Assembly (NCBI RefSeq): GCF_015101885.1
Contig: NZ_CP062941.1
Span: forward strand, 4,588,001 to 4,652,000
Source: Massilia litorea
GTDB lineage: Bacteria; Pseudomonadota; Gammaproteobacteria; Burkholderiales; Burkholderiaceae_D
Length of the DNA stretch: 64,000 nucleotides
Direction of reading: 5' to 3'
In this document: positions 20,285 to 30,500 of the stretch, piece after piece
Numbering within the stretch: position 1 is the first letter of the stretch
Layout of the letters: every line of letters starts with the position of its first letter
Notes under the pieces: model-generated
Database searches by the model: none
What the model was told of the DNA's origin: nothing
What the model saw: only the letters and a program-made list of their open reading frames with translations
Translations under genes and position numbers: made by a program

Positions 20285-21547
20285 ATGAATCGTGGTTTTT
20301 ATACCATCATGGCGGCGCAGTTTTTCTCGTCGCTGGCAGACAATGCGCTGCTGCTTGTAGCCATTGACGTGCTGGTGTCGATGCACGCGCCGGCCTCGCT
20401 GACGCCGCTGCTCAAGCTTTCATTCGTCCTGTTCTACGTCCTGCTGGCCGCCTTCGTCGGCGCCTTCGCCGATTCGCTGCCCAAGGGCCGCGTCATGTTC
20501 ATCGCCAACCTGATCAAGGTCTTCGGCTGCGCATTGATGTTCCTGGCCGTGCACCCGCTGGTTGCCTATGCCGTCGTCGGCTTCGGGGCAGCCGTGTATT
20601 CGCCGGCGAAATACGGCATCCTCACCGAACTGCTGCCGCCCGAAAAGCTCGTGGCCGCCAACGGCTGGATCGAGGGCCTGACGGTCATGTCGATCATCTT
20701 CGGCACCGTGATGGGCGGCGCCCTGGTCAGCGTCAAGGGCTCGGCCCTGCTGCTGAGCTTTGACATCCCCTTCATCGACACCGGTATCGACACCACCAGC
20801 GAAGCGGCGATGGCCGTCGTGGTCGTGATCTACCTGGCGGCGGCGCTGTTCAACCTGCGCATCCCGGAAACCGGCGCCCGCTACGAACACCAGGAACGCA
20901 ATCCGATGAAACTGGTCGCCGATTTCGCGAACTGCTCGGCCACGCTCTGGAAAGACAAGCTGGGCCAGATCTCGCTGGCCGTCACCACCCTGTTCTGGGG
21001 CGCCGGCGCGACCTTGCAGTTCATCGTGCTGAAGTGGGCCGAGCGCTCGCTGCACATGCCGCTCGACAAGGCCACCAGCCTGATCGGCGTGGTCGCAATC
21101 GGCGTGGCGATCGGCGCCGCGCTGGCCGCCAGGGTAATCCCGCTGAGGAAATCCTTGACCGTGATCCCGATGGGCATCCTGATGGGCCTGGTCGTGATGA
21201 TCATGGTGTTCGTGCGCGACGTAATCGTCGCCTACCCTCTGCTGGCGCTGATCGGCTTCCTCTCGGGCTTTTTCGTGGTACCGATGAACGCCCTGCTGCA
21301 GCACCGCGGCCATGTGCTCATGAGCGCGGGCCACTCGATCGCAGTGCAGAACTTCAACGAGAACCTGTCGATCCTGACCATGCTGGCGCTGTACTCGATC
21401 ATGATCACCCTGAACCTCGACCTGGACATGATCATCGTGATGTTCGGGCTGTCGATCGCGGGGATTACCTGGCTGATCATGAAGCGGCATCAGCGCAACC
21501 AGGCGCAGCATGATTCGCTGGCGCTGATCGGCGAGCACAAGCATTGA
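20285..21547 (+). CDS. lplT: Lysophospholipid transporter LplT (MFS)
   Basis: Inner-membrane flippase that returns lysophospholipids to the cytosolic leaflet for reacylation. 420 residues with about twelve membrane helices. The N-terminal MNRGFYTIMAAQFFSSLADNALLL is the LplT signature. ATG 20285 is chosen because conservation begins there. The acyltransferase (Aas) often linked to it is not adjacent here. A hydrophilic loop near residue 200 (ETGARYEHQERNP) separates the two halves. Confidence 0.92.
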   Translation: MNRGFYTIMAAQFFSSLADNALLLVAIDVLVSMHAPASLTPLLKLSFVLFYVLLAAFVGAFADSLPKGRVMFIANLIKVFGCALMFLAVHPLVAYAVVGFGAAVYSPAKYGILTELLPPEKLVAANGWIEGLTVMSIIFGTVMGGALVSVKGSALLLSFDIPFIDTGIDTTSEAAMAVVVVIYLAAALFNLRIPETGARYEHQERNPMKLVADFANCSATLWKDKLGQISLAVTTLFWGAGATLQFIVLKWAERSLHMPLDKATSLIGVVAIGVAIGAALAARVIPLRKSLTVIPMGILMGLVVMIMVFVRDVIVAYPLLALIGFLSGFFVVPMNALLQHRGHVLMSAGHSIAVQNFNENLSILTMLALYSIMITLNLDLDMIIVMFGLSIAGITWLIMKRHQRNQAQHDSLALIGEHKH

Positions 21548-21574
21548 TGCCGGCGGGCGCCGCGCGCCCCTGGC

Positions 21575-22543
21575 TTACCAGACGATATTGCGCATATCGT
21601 CCTGGGCGCTTCTCGCCTCCGCGCGCTCACGCCAGTCGTTCGGCACGATGAAGCCACGTTCGATCTCTTCCACCAGACCCGGCGTTTCGCGCACCACCGC
21701 CACCAGCACCGGCGAGGGATTCGTCTCGAACTGGGCTTCCAGCTCGGCATGCAGCTGGGCGCGGTTCAACAGCCATGCCGCCTGCGCCGCGCGGAAGGGC
21801 GCCAGCCATTGCAGCTTGGGCAGGACCAGGAAGGCGTCGGCGCCGAGCGAGTCGAGTTCGCCCAGCGCGCACCAGAAGCCGCGGCAGTGCCCGGCCGTGA
21901 TGCCGCTCATCGCCGGCCAGCTGCCGGCTGGATAGAACAGCCAGCCTTTCACCAGGGCGCGCGCCGAGGTCACGGGGCGCGGCAGCAGCGGCTGGGCCGC
22001 GGGGTGCGTGCCCAGCTCCAGCTGGCGCCCGAAAATCTTGCGCATCTTCGCGCCCAGGCTGTCGGCCAGGTTGGGCCCGACCAGGGCGTCGAACTCCTGC
22101 CCGGCTTCGCCTTGCAGCAGGTAGAACTTGGTGGCGAACTCGATGTGTTCGAGGGCGTCGGGGCCATTCTCCAGCAGGAAGTCGAACTCGCCGACCGTGT
22201 CGTTGCGGTTGGCGCGGATCTGCAGGCCGTGGGCGACCAGGCGTCCCTGCTCCTGGAAATAAAAGGCCATCAGCTTTTCGGCATACAGGCCGAGGCGCCG
22301 GTAGACGCGCGGGCCGAGGGCGGCGTCGAGGCGGGCCGGATCGAAGTCGAGGTCGCGCAGCCAGCGTTCGACTTCGGGCGTCACCGGCCCGGTGGAGGCG
22401 ATGCGGCCCTGCCAGTGCGGCGCGGCGGCGTCGAGCAAGTCGGGCGAATCGAGCAGCCAGGCCAGGGCGCGCACCCGGGCGCGCCGCAGGTGCCCCCAGC
22501 GGCGGTGGAAGGCGGCCTGGTAGCTATCGGCCCCGTCCTGCAT
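21575..22543 (-). CDS. DUF1853 family protein
   Basis: A 322-residue soluble protein resembling DUF1853, function unknown. Conserved features seen are the basic N-terminal RWGHLRRARVRALAWLLDSP and a central block LGLYAEKLMAFYF...RNDTVGEFDFLL...HIEFATKFYLL, which has the spacing of a PD-(D/E)xK nuclease-like core (E, then D/E-F-D, then E-x-K-type). That fold is my inference. The gene overlaps the 3' end of the UDG-like gene by 20 bases. Confidence 0.75.
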   Translation of the reverse strand: MQDGADSYQAAFHRRWGHLRRARVRALAWLLDSPDLLDAAAPHWQGRIASTGPVTPEVERWLRDLDFDPARLDAALGPRVYRRLGLYAEKLMAFYFQEQGRLVAHGLQIRANRNDTVGEFDFLLENGPDALEHIEFATKFYLLQGEAGQEFDALVGPNLADSLGAKMRKIFGRQLELGTHPAAQPLLPRPVTSARALVKGWLFYPAGSWPAMSGITAGHCRGFWCALGELDSLGADAFLVLPKLQWLAPFRAAQAAWLLNRAQLHAELEAQFETNPSPVLVAVVRETPGLVEEIERGFIVPNDWRERAEARSAQDDMRNIVW

Positions 22544-23456
22544 TCAAACCTTCTGCATTCGAAGCTCGCGCATTCGGCGCGCCCGCGGTACGCGCACGGC
22601 ACAGGTCCGCCCAGGCCAGCGCCTTGTCGGCGCCGCGGCGCAGCAGCTCGCCCGGATGCAGGGTCGCCACCAGCGCCGCCTTGCCCAAGGCGTGGGTGGT
22701 GCCGCGGGTGCCGGCCAGCGGCTCCTGCAGCGGTTTGCCGAGCAGGCCGTTGGCCGCGATCTGGCCCAGGGTCAGGACCACGCCGGCGCCGGTGAGGGCC
22801 AGTTCGCGCTCGAGGAAGGGACGGCAGGCCGCCGCTTCCTCGGCGGTGGGCGCGCGGTCGCCGCCGCTGGCGGACAGCGGACGGCATTTCACCAGGCTGG
22901 TGACGTAGACGTCCTGCTCGCGCGTCAGGTCGACCGCGCACAGCATGTTGTCGAGCAGCTTGCCGGCCTCGCCGGCCAGTGGCGCGCCCTCCGCTTCATC
23001 GGCCGCACTGGTGGCGCCGGCGGCGACCAGCCAGCGCGCCTGCAGGGCGCCGGCGCCGTACACCGGCTTGCGGCCGGCGCAGTCGCCGCAGCGCGTGCAG
23101 CGGGCGATCGCGGCGCGCAGTTCGTCCCAGTCCATGGCGGCGATCGCCTCCGGGCTGTCGCCCTGCTCTTCCTCGACCGCCGGGGGAGCGGGCGGGGTCC
23201 ATGCCGGCGGCGGCGGCGCGGAGGTCATCGGGATCTCGCCCCAGGCCGGGTCGCGCGGGGGCGGCGGGATGACACCGGGAGCAGGCGCAGGTGCGCGCGC
23301 TGATTGCGCTGCCGGCTGCGGCGCCGTGGCGGCGACCGCTGCCGCTGCTTCCGCCTCGACCGGCGCGGAGTCGTCCGCAGGTTCGCGGCGCAGCCGCCAC
23401 AGCGGCGTGATGCCCATCTCGGCCAAAAATACTTCGTCGCGTTCGCTCGGGTTCAT
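22524..23456 (-). CDS. Uracil-DNA glycosylase family 4-like protein with altered motif A
   Basis: 310 residues. The first about 130 are low-complexity (Ala/Pro-rich linker), the rest a UDG superfamily domain. It retains the iron-sulfur cysteines of family 4 (CTRCGDC at about 141-147, then CRP and ACRPF near 215-235) and motif B HPGELL. Motif A, normally GEAPGxxED, reads AGATSAADE, losing the conserved Gly-Pro-Gly and probably altering catalysis. Family assignment is good, activity uncertain. Its ATG overlaps the rimI stop (ATGA). Confidence 0.8.
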   Translation of the reverse strand: MNPSERDEVFLAEMGITPLWRLRREPADDSAPVEAEAAAAVAATAPQPAAQSARAPAPAPGVIPPPPRDPAWGEIPMTSAPPPPAWTPPAPPAVEEEQGDSPEAIAAMDWDELRAAIARCTRCGDCAGRKPVYGAGALQARWLVAAGATSAADEAEGAPLAGEAGKLLDNMLCAVDLTREQDVYVTSLVKCRPLSASGGDRAPTAEEAAACRPFLERELALTGAGVVLTLGQIAANGLLGKPLQEPLAGTRGTTHALGKAALVATLHPGELLRRGADKALAWADLCRARTAGAPNARASNAEGLNAGRGR

Positions 23457-23923
23457 AGTGCATGCCTCATCACGATGGCGTCCTCGCGCTTGCCCTCATG
23501 GGCCGGATAATATCCCTTGCGCCGGCCGATCTCGGCAAAGCCGTAGCGCTTGTACACGGCCAGCGCGCGCTCGTTCGACGGGCGCACTTCGAGCAGCACG
23601 GATTCGGCGCCCATCTCTTTCGCCCGCGCGCACAGGGTATCGAGCAGGTGCCGTCCCAGTCCGGTGCCGTGGCGCTCGCCGGCCACCGCCACGTCGAGCA
23701 AATGGGCTTCGTCCAGCGCATACATCAGCAGAAAATAGCCGGCCAGCTCGCCCGCGGCATCGCGCAGCAGCCAGGCGTCGTAGCCTGCCTGAATGGAATC
23801 GCTGAAGTTGGCGCGGCTCCAGGGATGGGGGAACACGCTGCATTCGAGCGCGTGCACCGCGTCGACGTCGTCCATCGTCATCCGCACCAGGCTCAGGCGG
23901 TTCGCTACGCTCGCGTCCATCAT
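23453..23923 (-). CDS. rimI: Ribosomal protein bS18 alanine N-acetyltransferase RimI
   Basis: GNAT acetyltransferase of 156 residues. The acetyl-CoA loop is visible as VAGERHGTGLGRHLL (about residues 83-97), followed by the ESVLLEVRPSNERALAVYKRYGFAEIGRRKGYY block typical of RimI. It is translationally coupled to both neighbours by 4-base overlaps, in the conserved tsaB-rimI order. Confidence 0.94.
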   Translation of the reverse strand: MMDASVANRLSLVRMTMDDVDAVHALECSVFPHPWSRANFSDSIQAGYDAWLLRDAAGELAGYFLLMYALDEAHLLDVAVAGERHGTGLGRHLLDTLCARAKEMGAESVLLEVRPSNERALAVYKRYGFAEIGRRKGYYPAHEGKREDAIVMRHAL

Positions 23924-24660
23924 GCCTTCGAGCCCTCGGCCTTGGCGGCATTGATCACCTGGCGCTCGGCGCTGGTGTAGGCGACCTTGTTGCGCAGGTA
24001 AAGCGGCTGGGCCTGCGCCGCCGGCACGCCCTGCCCGGCCGCCAGCGCGGCTGCGCCGATGGCCGCCAGGTCGCGCGCATGCGGATTGACGCCGGCATCG
24101 GCCGCGGCCGCGAAGCCTTTACCGGCAAACGCGTCCGGATAGGCGGAGAAGCCGTTGCCGCAGGCGGCAAGGCCCGCGGCGGGCTGCGGCGCCACCGCCT
24201 CGGGGCCGGACAGGGTCGGCGCAACGACGACTTGCCAGGCCCCGTCGAACCGGTATTGCGCCCAATAGACTTCGTTCATGCGCGCGTCCAGCACGGCCAG
24301 CACCTCGAGCGCGCCGCTCTTCGCGCGGCACGCCTCCGCCATCGCCTCGAGCGTCACCAGGGGCAGCACCGGCAGCTCGGCCCCGAAGGCCAGGCCCTGG
24401 GCCACGCCGCAGGCAGTGCGCACGCCGGTGAACGAGCCGGGCCCGGCGCCGAAGGCGATGGCATCGACGTCGCTCAGGCGAATCTGCGCCTCGGCCAGCA
24501 GTTCCTGCACCATCGGCAGCACGGATTGCGAATGGGTACGCACGCCGCCGGACTCGCGCGACAGGACAGTGCGGCCGGCGGTCTTGCCGGGCGTGTCGCC
24601 GATGAGCAGCGCGCAGGAGGCGAGTTCGGATGAAGTTTCGATGGCAAGGATGATAGGCAT
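23920..24660 (-). CDS. tsaB: tRNA threonylcarbamoyladenosine biosynthesis protein TsaB
   Basis: Partner of TsaD in t6A37 modification of tRNA. 246 residues of ASKHA fold; MPIILAIETSSELASCALL at the start and AIAFGAGPGSFTGVRTACGVAQGLAF (about residues 68-93) are the TsaB signatures. First gene of the tsaB-rimI-UDG-DUF1853 run, in which every junction overlaps. Confidence 0.95.
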   Translation of the reverse strand: MPIILAIETSSELASCALLIGDTPGKTAGRTVLSRESGGVRTHSQSVLPMVQELLAEAQIRLSDVDAIAFGAGPGSFTGVRTACGVAQGLAFGAELPVLPLVTLEAMAEACRAKSGALEVLAVLDARMNEVYWAQYRFDGAWQVVVAPTLSGPEAVAPQPAAGLAACGNGFSAYPDAFAGKGFAAAADAGVNPHARDLAAIGAAALAAGQGVPAAQAQPLYLRNKVAYTSAERQVINAAKAEGSKA

Positions 24661-24739
24661 GCGCTATTTTAACCCGTCACGCACGGCCCCGGCCATGGCC
24701 GGCGTGGCCCCGATTGCTGTCCCGAGGTAGAATCCGCTC

Positions 24740-25171
24740 ATGCATTCCCTGACACTTGATACGAGCAACCGCGACCAGCTCGCCGCCTCCTTCGGCGGCG
24801 GCCGCTGGATCGTCGCCTGCCTGTGCGCCGCCTGGTGCGGCACCTGCGGCGGCTACCGCAGCGCCTTCGAAGCCCTCGCCGCCCGCCATCCGGACAAGAC
24901 CTTCGTCTGGATCGACATCGAAGACCAGGCCGACGTGGTCGGCGACCTCGACGTCGACAACTTTCCGACCCTGCTGCTGCAAAAGGACGACACGGTCGCC
25001 TTCTTCGGCACCATGCTGCCGGACGCCGCCCTCGCCGAACGCCTGGTCCAGGCCCAGGCTGAACTCGCGCCGGAGGAACTGGCGCGCCTGGCCGCGTCCA
25101 GCCAGCAACGGCGCGACTGGCAGCGCGACTGCAATTTGCGAACGCTGCTGGGCCAGGCAGGTCAGCAGTGA
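24740..25171 (+). CDS. Thioredoxin-like protein
   Basis: 143 residues with a thioredoxin fold. The active site is AAWCGTCGGY (CGTC, about residues 33-36, instead of CGPC), the strand with cis-Pro is DNFPTLLLQ, and the C-terminal third is helical and charged. No signal peptide, so it is cytosolic. A CGTC motif suggests a redox potential different from thioredoxin. It is divergent from tsaB with 79 bases between the starts. Confidence 0.85.
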   Translation: MHSLTLDTSNRDQLAASFGGGRWIVACLCAAWCGTCGGYRSAFEALAARHPDKTFVWIDIEDQADVVGDLDVDNFPTLLLQKDDTVAFFGTMLPDAALAERLVQAQAELAPEELARLAASSQQRRDWQRDCNLRTLLGQAGQQ

Positions 25172-25215
25172 TCCGAGCGACCCGCAGGGTGGATTGAGCG
25201 TCGGGCCGGCCGGCC

Positions 25216-27543
25216 TTACCCCAGGCGCAGCGGCAGGCTGCGCAGGCGCCTGCCCGTCAGCTTGAACACGGCCGCCGCCACGGCCGGCGCCACCGGCGGC
25301 ACGCCCGGCTCGCCCACGCCCTCGGGCGGCTCGGCGCTCGGCACGATCACGGTTTCCACGATGGGCGCGCGGTCCATGCGCAGTACCGGGTAGTCGCCGA
25401 AGTTCGACTGCTGGACCCGCCCATCCTTGATCGTGATCTCGCCGCCCAGCGCGGCGGACAGGCCGAACACGACCGCCGACTCCATCTGCTGGGCCACGAT
25501 GTTCGGGTTCACCACGATGCCGCAATCGATCGCGCAGACGACGCGGTGCACGCGGATGTCGCTCCCCTCGACCGAGACCTCGGCCACCTGGGCCACGATG
25601 CTGCCGAAAGACTGGTGCACGGCCACGCCGTGGGCGCGGCCTGGGGCCGGGGCGCCGGCCTTGCTCACGGCCGCGTCGAGCACGGCGAGGTGGCGCGGGT
25701 GATCCTTCAGCAGCGTGCGCCGGTACTGGACCGGGTCCTGGCCGGCCGCATGCGCGACCTCGTCGAGGAACGCCTCCTTGAAGAAGGCATTGTGCGAGTG
25801 GCCGACCGAACGCCAGTAGCCGAGCGGCACCGCGCTGTCGACGATCACGTGGGCGATGCGCTGGTTGCGGATCTCGTACTGCATGTCGTACTCGCCCTCG
25901 GCCGTCGTCTTGTCCGGGCCCATCCCGGGCAGGCCAAGATTGCGGGGGAAGTACTGGTGGCCGATCGCGCCGCTGGCGGACTTGTTGTCCCAGGCCAGCA
26001 GGCGGCCTTGCGCGTCCAGCGATGCCTTGAAGCGCGCCAGCGCGGCCGGGCGGTAGACGTCGTGGGTAGTGTCGTCTTCGCGGGTCCAGATCAGCTGCAC
26101 CGGTTTGCCCTTCGCCGCCAGCGCCACGGCCACCGCCTGCGCCACCATGTCGCCCTCCAGGCGCCGCCCGAAGCCGCCGCCGAGCAGCATCACCTCGATC
26201 GTCACGTCTTCCCGCGCGACGCCGGCCACCTTGGCCGCAACGTCGACCGCGATGCTCGGCACCTGGGTCGAGGCCCACAGGCGGACCTTGCCGTTCGCGA
26301 CCTGGGCGGTACAGTTCACCGGCTCCATGGTCGCGTGGGCGAGAAAGGGCGCGCGGTATTCGGCCGTGATCGTTTTCGCCACACCGCCCACGTCCTGGGT
26401 GCCGCTTTCGTAATAGGTGAATCCGGATTCCTTGTCGAGGGCGGCGGCAAAGCCGGCGAAGATCGATTCCGACGACAGCCCCCTTCCCGCTTCTTCGTTC
26501 CACTGCACCGGCAGCGCGGCGGCGGCGGTCTTCGCCTGCCACCAGCTGTGGGCGATCACGGCGACGCCGGCGCCGGCGCCGGCATACGGCCCGAGCGAAG
26601 CCGAGACATCGGCGATGCCGACCACGCCCGGCATGGCCTTGACCGCAGCCGCGTCGAAGGAAACGACGGTGGCGCCGACGACGGGCGCCATCTTGACGGC
26701 TGCGTACAGCATGCCAGGCGGACGGGCGTCGATGCCGAAGCGCGCGCTGCCGTCGACCTTGCCCGCGGTGTCGCGGCGCGGCACCGGTTTGCCGATCAGG
26801 CGGAATTCGCGCGGCTCCTTCAGGCGCACGTCGCCGGCGTCGATGCCGGCACCGACTTCAGCGGCGCGCGCGGCCAGGCTGGCGTAGGAAGCGCGCCGGC
26901 CGTCCTTGTGGATCACGACGCCGTTCTGGGTGCGGCAGTCGGCGGCGTTCGACTTCCAGCCCTCGCATGCCGCTTTCACGAGCATGGCGCGTGCGACCGC
27001 GCCGGCTTCGCGCATCGGCTGCCAGGCGTCCTTTACGCTGGTCGAGCCGCCGGTGAACATGATGCCGAGCTCGCGCCCGACCTTGGCCAGCATCCACTGG
27101 GCGCCATCCTTCACGTTGCCGCGATCGTCGGGGTGGAAGGGCAGGTTCTCGCGCAGGACGGCCAGGTTGCCGAAGATCTTGTCGATCGGGGCCGCGGCAA
27201 TGCGCACGGAATCGAGCGCGGCGTCGAGCTCCTCGGCCACCAGCATCGGCAGGGCAGTGTGCACGCCCTGCCCCATCTCGCTGCGCGGCACCACCACCGA
27301 GACCGTACCGTCGGGGTTGACCGCGATCCAGCCGTTGAGGGCGACGGCGCCGTTCGCGACGGGGAGCGGTGCGCTCGTGTGCAGGCGCTGGCGCGGCGGG
27401 CGCGTGCCCCAGCCCACCAGCAGCGCGCCGCCGGCCACCAGCCCGCCGAGCAGGAAGCGGCGCCGCGAGCGGCGTTTGCCGCGCGTTTGCCCGGGTACCG
27501 CGTCAGGTGCCGGTTTCGCGTCCGGCGTGTTCGTGTCTCTCAT
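25216..27543 (-). CDS. Periplasmic molybdenum hydroxylase large subunit (isoquinoline 1-oxidoreductase beta type)
   Basis: A 775-residue protein of the xanthine dehydrogenase family in the IorB-like, TAT-exported branch. ATG 27543 gives a twin-arginine signal (RRSRRRFLLGGLVAGGALLVGWG). The N-terminal domain has VPRSEMGQGVHTALPMLVAEEL, and further on come GGGFGRRLEGD, NSLATMEPVNC-type sequence (HATMEPVNCTAQV) and a C-terminal EPPEGVGEPGVPPVAPAV, whose EPGVPP carries the catalytic Glu region. It would oxidise aldehydes or N-heterocycles. No 2Fe-2S alpha subunit or cytochrome gene is adjacent. Its start lies inside the 3' end of the GGDEF-EAL gene (41-base overlap). Confidence 0.88.
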   Translation of the reverse strand: MRDTNTPDAKPAPDAVPGQTRGKRRSRRRFLLGGLVAGGALLVGWGTRPPRQRLHTSAPLPVANGAVALNGWIAVNPDGTVSVVVPRSEMGQGVHTALPMLVAEELDAALDSVRIAAAPIDKIFGNLAVLRENLPFHPDDRGNVKDGAQWMLAKVGRELGIMFTGGSTSVKDAWQPMREAGAVARAMLVKAACEGWKSNAADCRTQNGVVIHKDGRRASYASLAARAAEVGAGIDAGDVRLKEPREFRLIGKPVPRRDTAGKVDGSARFGIDARPPGMLYAAVKMAPVVGATVVSFDAAAVKAMPGVVGIADVSASLGPYAGAGAGVAVIAHSWWQAKTAAAALPVQWNEEAGRGLSSESIFAGFAAALDKESGFTYYESGTQDVGGVAKTITAEYRAPFLAHATMEPVNCTAQVANGKVRLWASTQVPSIAVDVAAKVAGVAREDVTIEVMLLGGGFGRRLEGDMVAQAVAVALAAKGKPVQLIWTREDDTTHDVYRPAALARFKASLDAQGRLLAWDNKSASGAIGHQYFPRNLGLPGMGPDKTTAEGEYDMQYEIRNQRIAHVIVDSAVPLGYWRSVGHSHNAFFKEAFLDEVAHAAGQDPVQYRRTLLKDHPRHLAVLDAAVSKAGAPAPGRAHGVAVHQSFGSIVAQVAEVSVEGSDIRVHRVVCAIDCGIVVNPNIVAQQMESAVVFGLSAALGGEITIKDGRVQQSNFGDYPVLRMDRAPIVETVIVPSAEPPEGVGEPGVPPVAPAVAAAVFKLTGRRLRSLPLRLG

Positions 27544-30500
27544 TCTTCTCGTTTCCCCATTCTTCGAGCAGCACGCCTGGCGCCACCGGCCGGCCGTACA
27601 GGTAACCCTGTGCACGGGTGCAGCCGTGGCGCAGCAGGAATGCCGCCTGTTCTTCGTTCTCCACTCCCTCGGCGATCACCGAGAGGTGCATGCTTTTACC
27701 GAGCTGGATGATCGCGATCGCGATCGCCTCGTCGTCCGAATCGACGGCGATGTCCTTGATGAAGCTGCGGTCGATCTTCAGGACGTCCACCGGCAGCTGC
27801 TTCAGATAGGCCAGCGACGAGTAGCCGGTGCCGAAATCGTCGATCGCCAGCCCCACGCCGATCGCATGCAGCTCGTGCACGAAAGCCAGCGCGTCGCCGG
27901 TATTCATGATCACCGACTCCGTCACTTCCAGCTGCAGCCGGCGCGGCGCCAGGTTCGTCGCCGCCAGCGCGCGCGAAACCAGCGGCGCCATCGCCCCGCG
28001 CTCCACCTGGCGCACCGACAGGTTCACCGCCATCTTCGGAACCACCAGGCCTGCCTCGTCCCAGCGCACCATCTGGCGGCAGGCCTCGAACAGCACCCAT
28101 TCGCCGATCTGGTTGATGAAGCCGGTGTCCTCGGCCATCGGGATGAAACGCACCGGGCTGACCTGGCCGAGTTCGGGATTATGCCAGCGCACCAGCGCTT
28201 CGACCCCGATCAGGCGCCCACTGTCGATTTCGACCTGCGGCTGATAATGGAGAAAGATCTCCTGGCGCTCGATCGCGCGCCGCAGCAGCGCTTCCATGCG
28301 CAGGCGTTCGACGCCCTCGCCGTCCATGTCCCTGGAGTAGAACTGGTAGCCGTTCCTGCCGCGCGACTTGGCCTGGTACATGGCCACGTCCGCATTCCTG
28401 ACCAGCAGGTTCGCATCCTCGCCGTCCTGCGGGAACAGGCTGATGCCGATCGAGCCGGTGACGAACAGCTCGTGGCCGGCGACGGTGAACGGCTGCTCGA
28501 ACAGCGCCATCATCTTGGCCGCCACCTGGCCCGCGCCGTAGCTGCCGTCCACGTTCTCGAGCAGGACGATGAATTCGTCGCCGCCCAGCCGCGCCAGGGT
28601 GTCGCCGTCGCGCAGCCGCGCGCCGAGCGCGGTCGCCACCTGCTTCAGGAGTTCGTCGCCGACGTGGTGGCCGAGCGTGTCGTTGACGTTCTTGAAGCGG
28701 TCGAGGTCGATGAACATCACTGCCAGCTGCTGGCCTTCGCGCGCCGCGCGCCCGATCGCATGCAGCAGGCGGTCCTGGAACAGCAGGCGGTTGGGCAGGC
28801 CCGTCAAGGGATCGTGGTGCGCCAGGTAGTCGAGCTGTTCCTGCGACTCCTTCAGGCGCGTGATGTCGCTGAAGACCCCGACGTAATGGGTAACCCTGCC
28901 CTCGTCGTTGCGCACGGTCGATACCGTCAGCCACTCGAGGAAGGTCTCGCCGTCCTTGCGCGCGCTCCACAATTCGCCGCGCCAGAAGCCGGTATCGTTC
29001 AGCTGGCGCCACATGGTCCAGAACAGGTCCTGGTCGTCGCGTCCGGTATGGGTCACGCTCCACGGCCGGCCGACCACTTCCGGGGCGTCGAAACCGGTGA
29101 TGTGGGTGAAGGCGGGATTCACGGTGACGATGGTGCCGTGGACGTCGACCACCATCACGCCGTCGGCGATGTGCTCGATGACGGTGGCGGACAGGCGCAA
29201 CTTTTCCTCGTTCTGCTTGCGCTCGGAGATGTCGGCGAAGACCCACACATTGCCCGCTTCCGGGCGGCCGGCATCGATCGCGCTGCCGCTCACCAGGCAC
29301 CACAGCAGGCTGCCGTCGCGGCGCCGGAACTGGCGTTCGTGGCTGGCGTCCTCGCCGCGCGCGAGCACCGGGAAGAATGCGTTCTCGGCCCTGGCATGCT
29401 CGCCGTTCGAGACGAACAGGATTGATGCCGGCAGTCCGACCATGCTGCCCTCGGGATAGCCGAACAGCTGCTCGGCGCGCCGGTTGACCGACACGATGTG
29501 CCGCTCGCGCGTAAACAGCACGCCGAACATGACGTTGTCGAGGATCGCGCCCTGCTCGGCCAGCAACGCCCCGATCCGCATCTCGTTGTGCTTGCGCTCG
29601 CCGATGTCGGAGATGATGCCGTCGACCCAGACGCCCTCCTCGCCAGGCAGCCGTTGCGGCTGGCCGCTTTCGAGCACCCAGCGCTCCTTGCCGTGGGCGT
29701 CAACGATCCGGTATTCGACTTCATAGCTTCTCCCGGAGGCGATCGCATCGCGCATGACCTTGCGCTGCCGCGCGCGGTCCGCCTCGCAAATCAGGTGGTA
29801 CCAGGCCTCGGTGGCGCCGCGCATGATCTGGCTCGCCGGGTAGCCGCAAATACCTTCGATCGCCTCGCTGACGAAATCGATGGCGCCGCCCGGGCGGGCG
29901 CGGAAGACGGCGCCCGGCACTTGCGTGACGATCGTGCGGAACTGCTCCTCGCGCCGTGCCACGTCGACGAACAGGTCGCGGATCGCGACCCGCATGCGCT
30001 CCATCTGGGTGCCCAGGCGCCCCAGTTCGCCGTCCACGTCGAGGTCGAGGGGGGTGTCGAAATCGCCGCGCGAGAGGCGGTCGGAAAAGCCGGCAAGGGT
30101 GCGCAGCGGCGCATGCAGGCGCCGCCGCAGGAAGGCAAGGATCAGCAGCAGCGACACCGTGACCTGGACCGCCAGCACCAGCGCATAGTTGCGCTGCTTG
30201 CGGTGCAGGTCCTCTTCGCTGCGCAGGTCGTCCATCTCGATCGTCAGCTCGCCGATGCGCTCGCCCTGCACCACGATCTCGCGCCGGGCGCGCAGCACGT
30301 GGCCGCGCGCGCGCTCTGGGGCACGGGCGTCGATGAAACCGGTGCCCGGCTGGCCGCGCACCTGGATCCGTACCACCGACGGGTCGCGCATCACCGAGTC
30401 CACCAGCGAGCGCGCGGCCTCGGCATTCATGTTCCAGAGCGGCTCCTGCATTCCCAGCGCGAGGATCTCGGCATTGCGCTGCAGGGTTTCGTTGAGTTCG

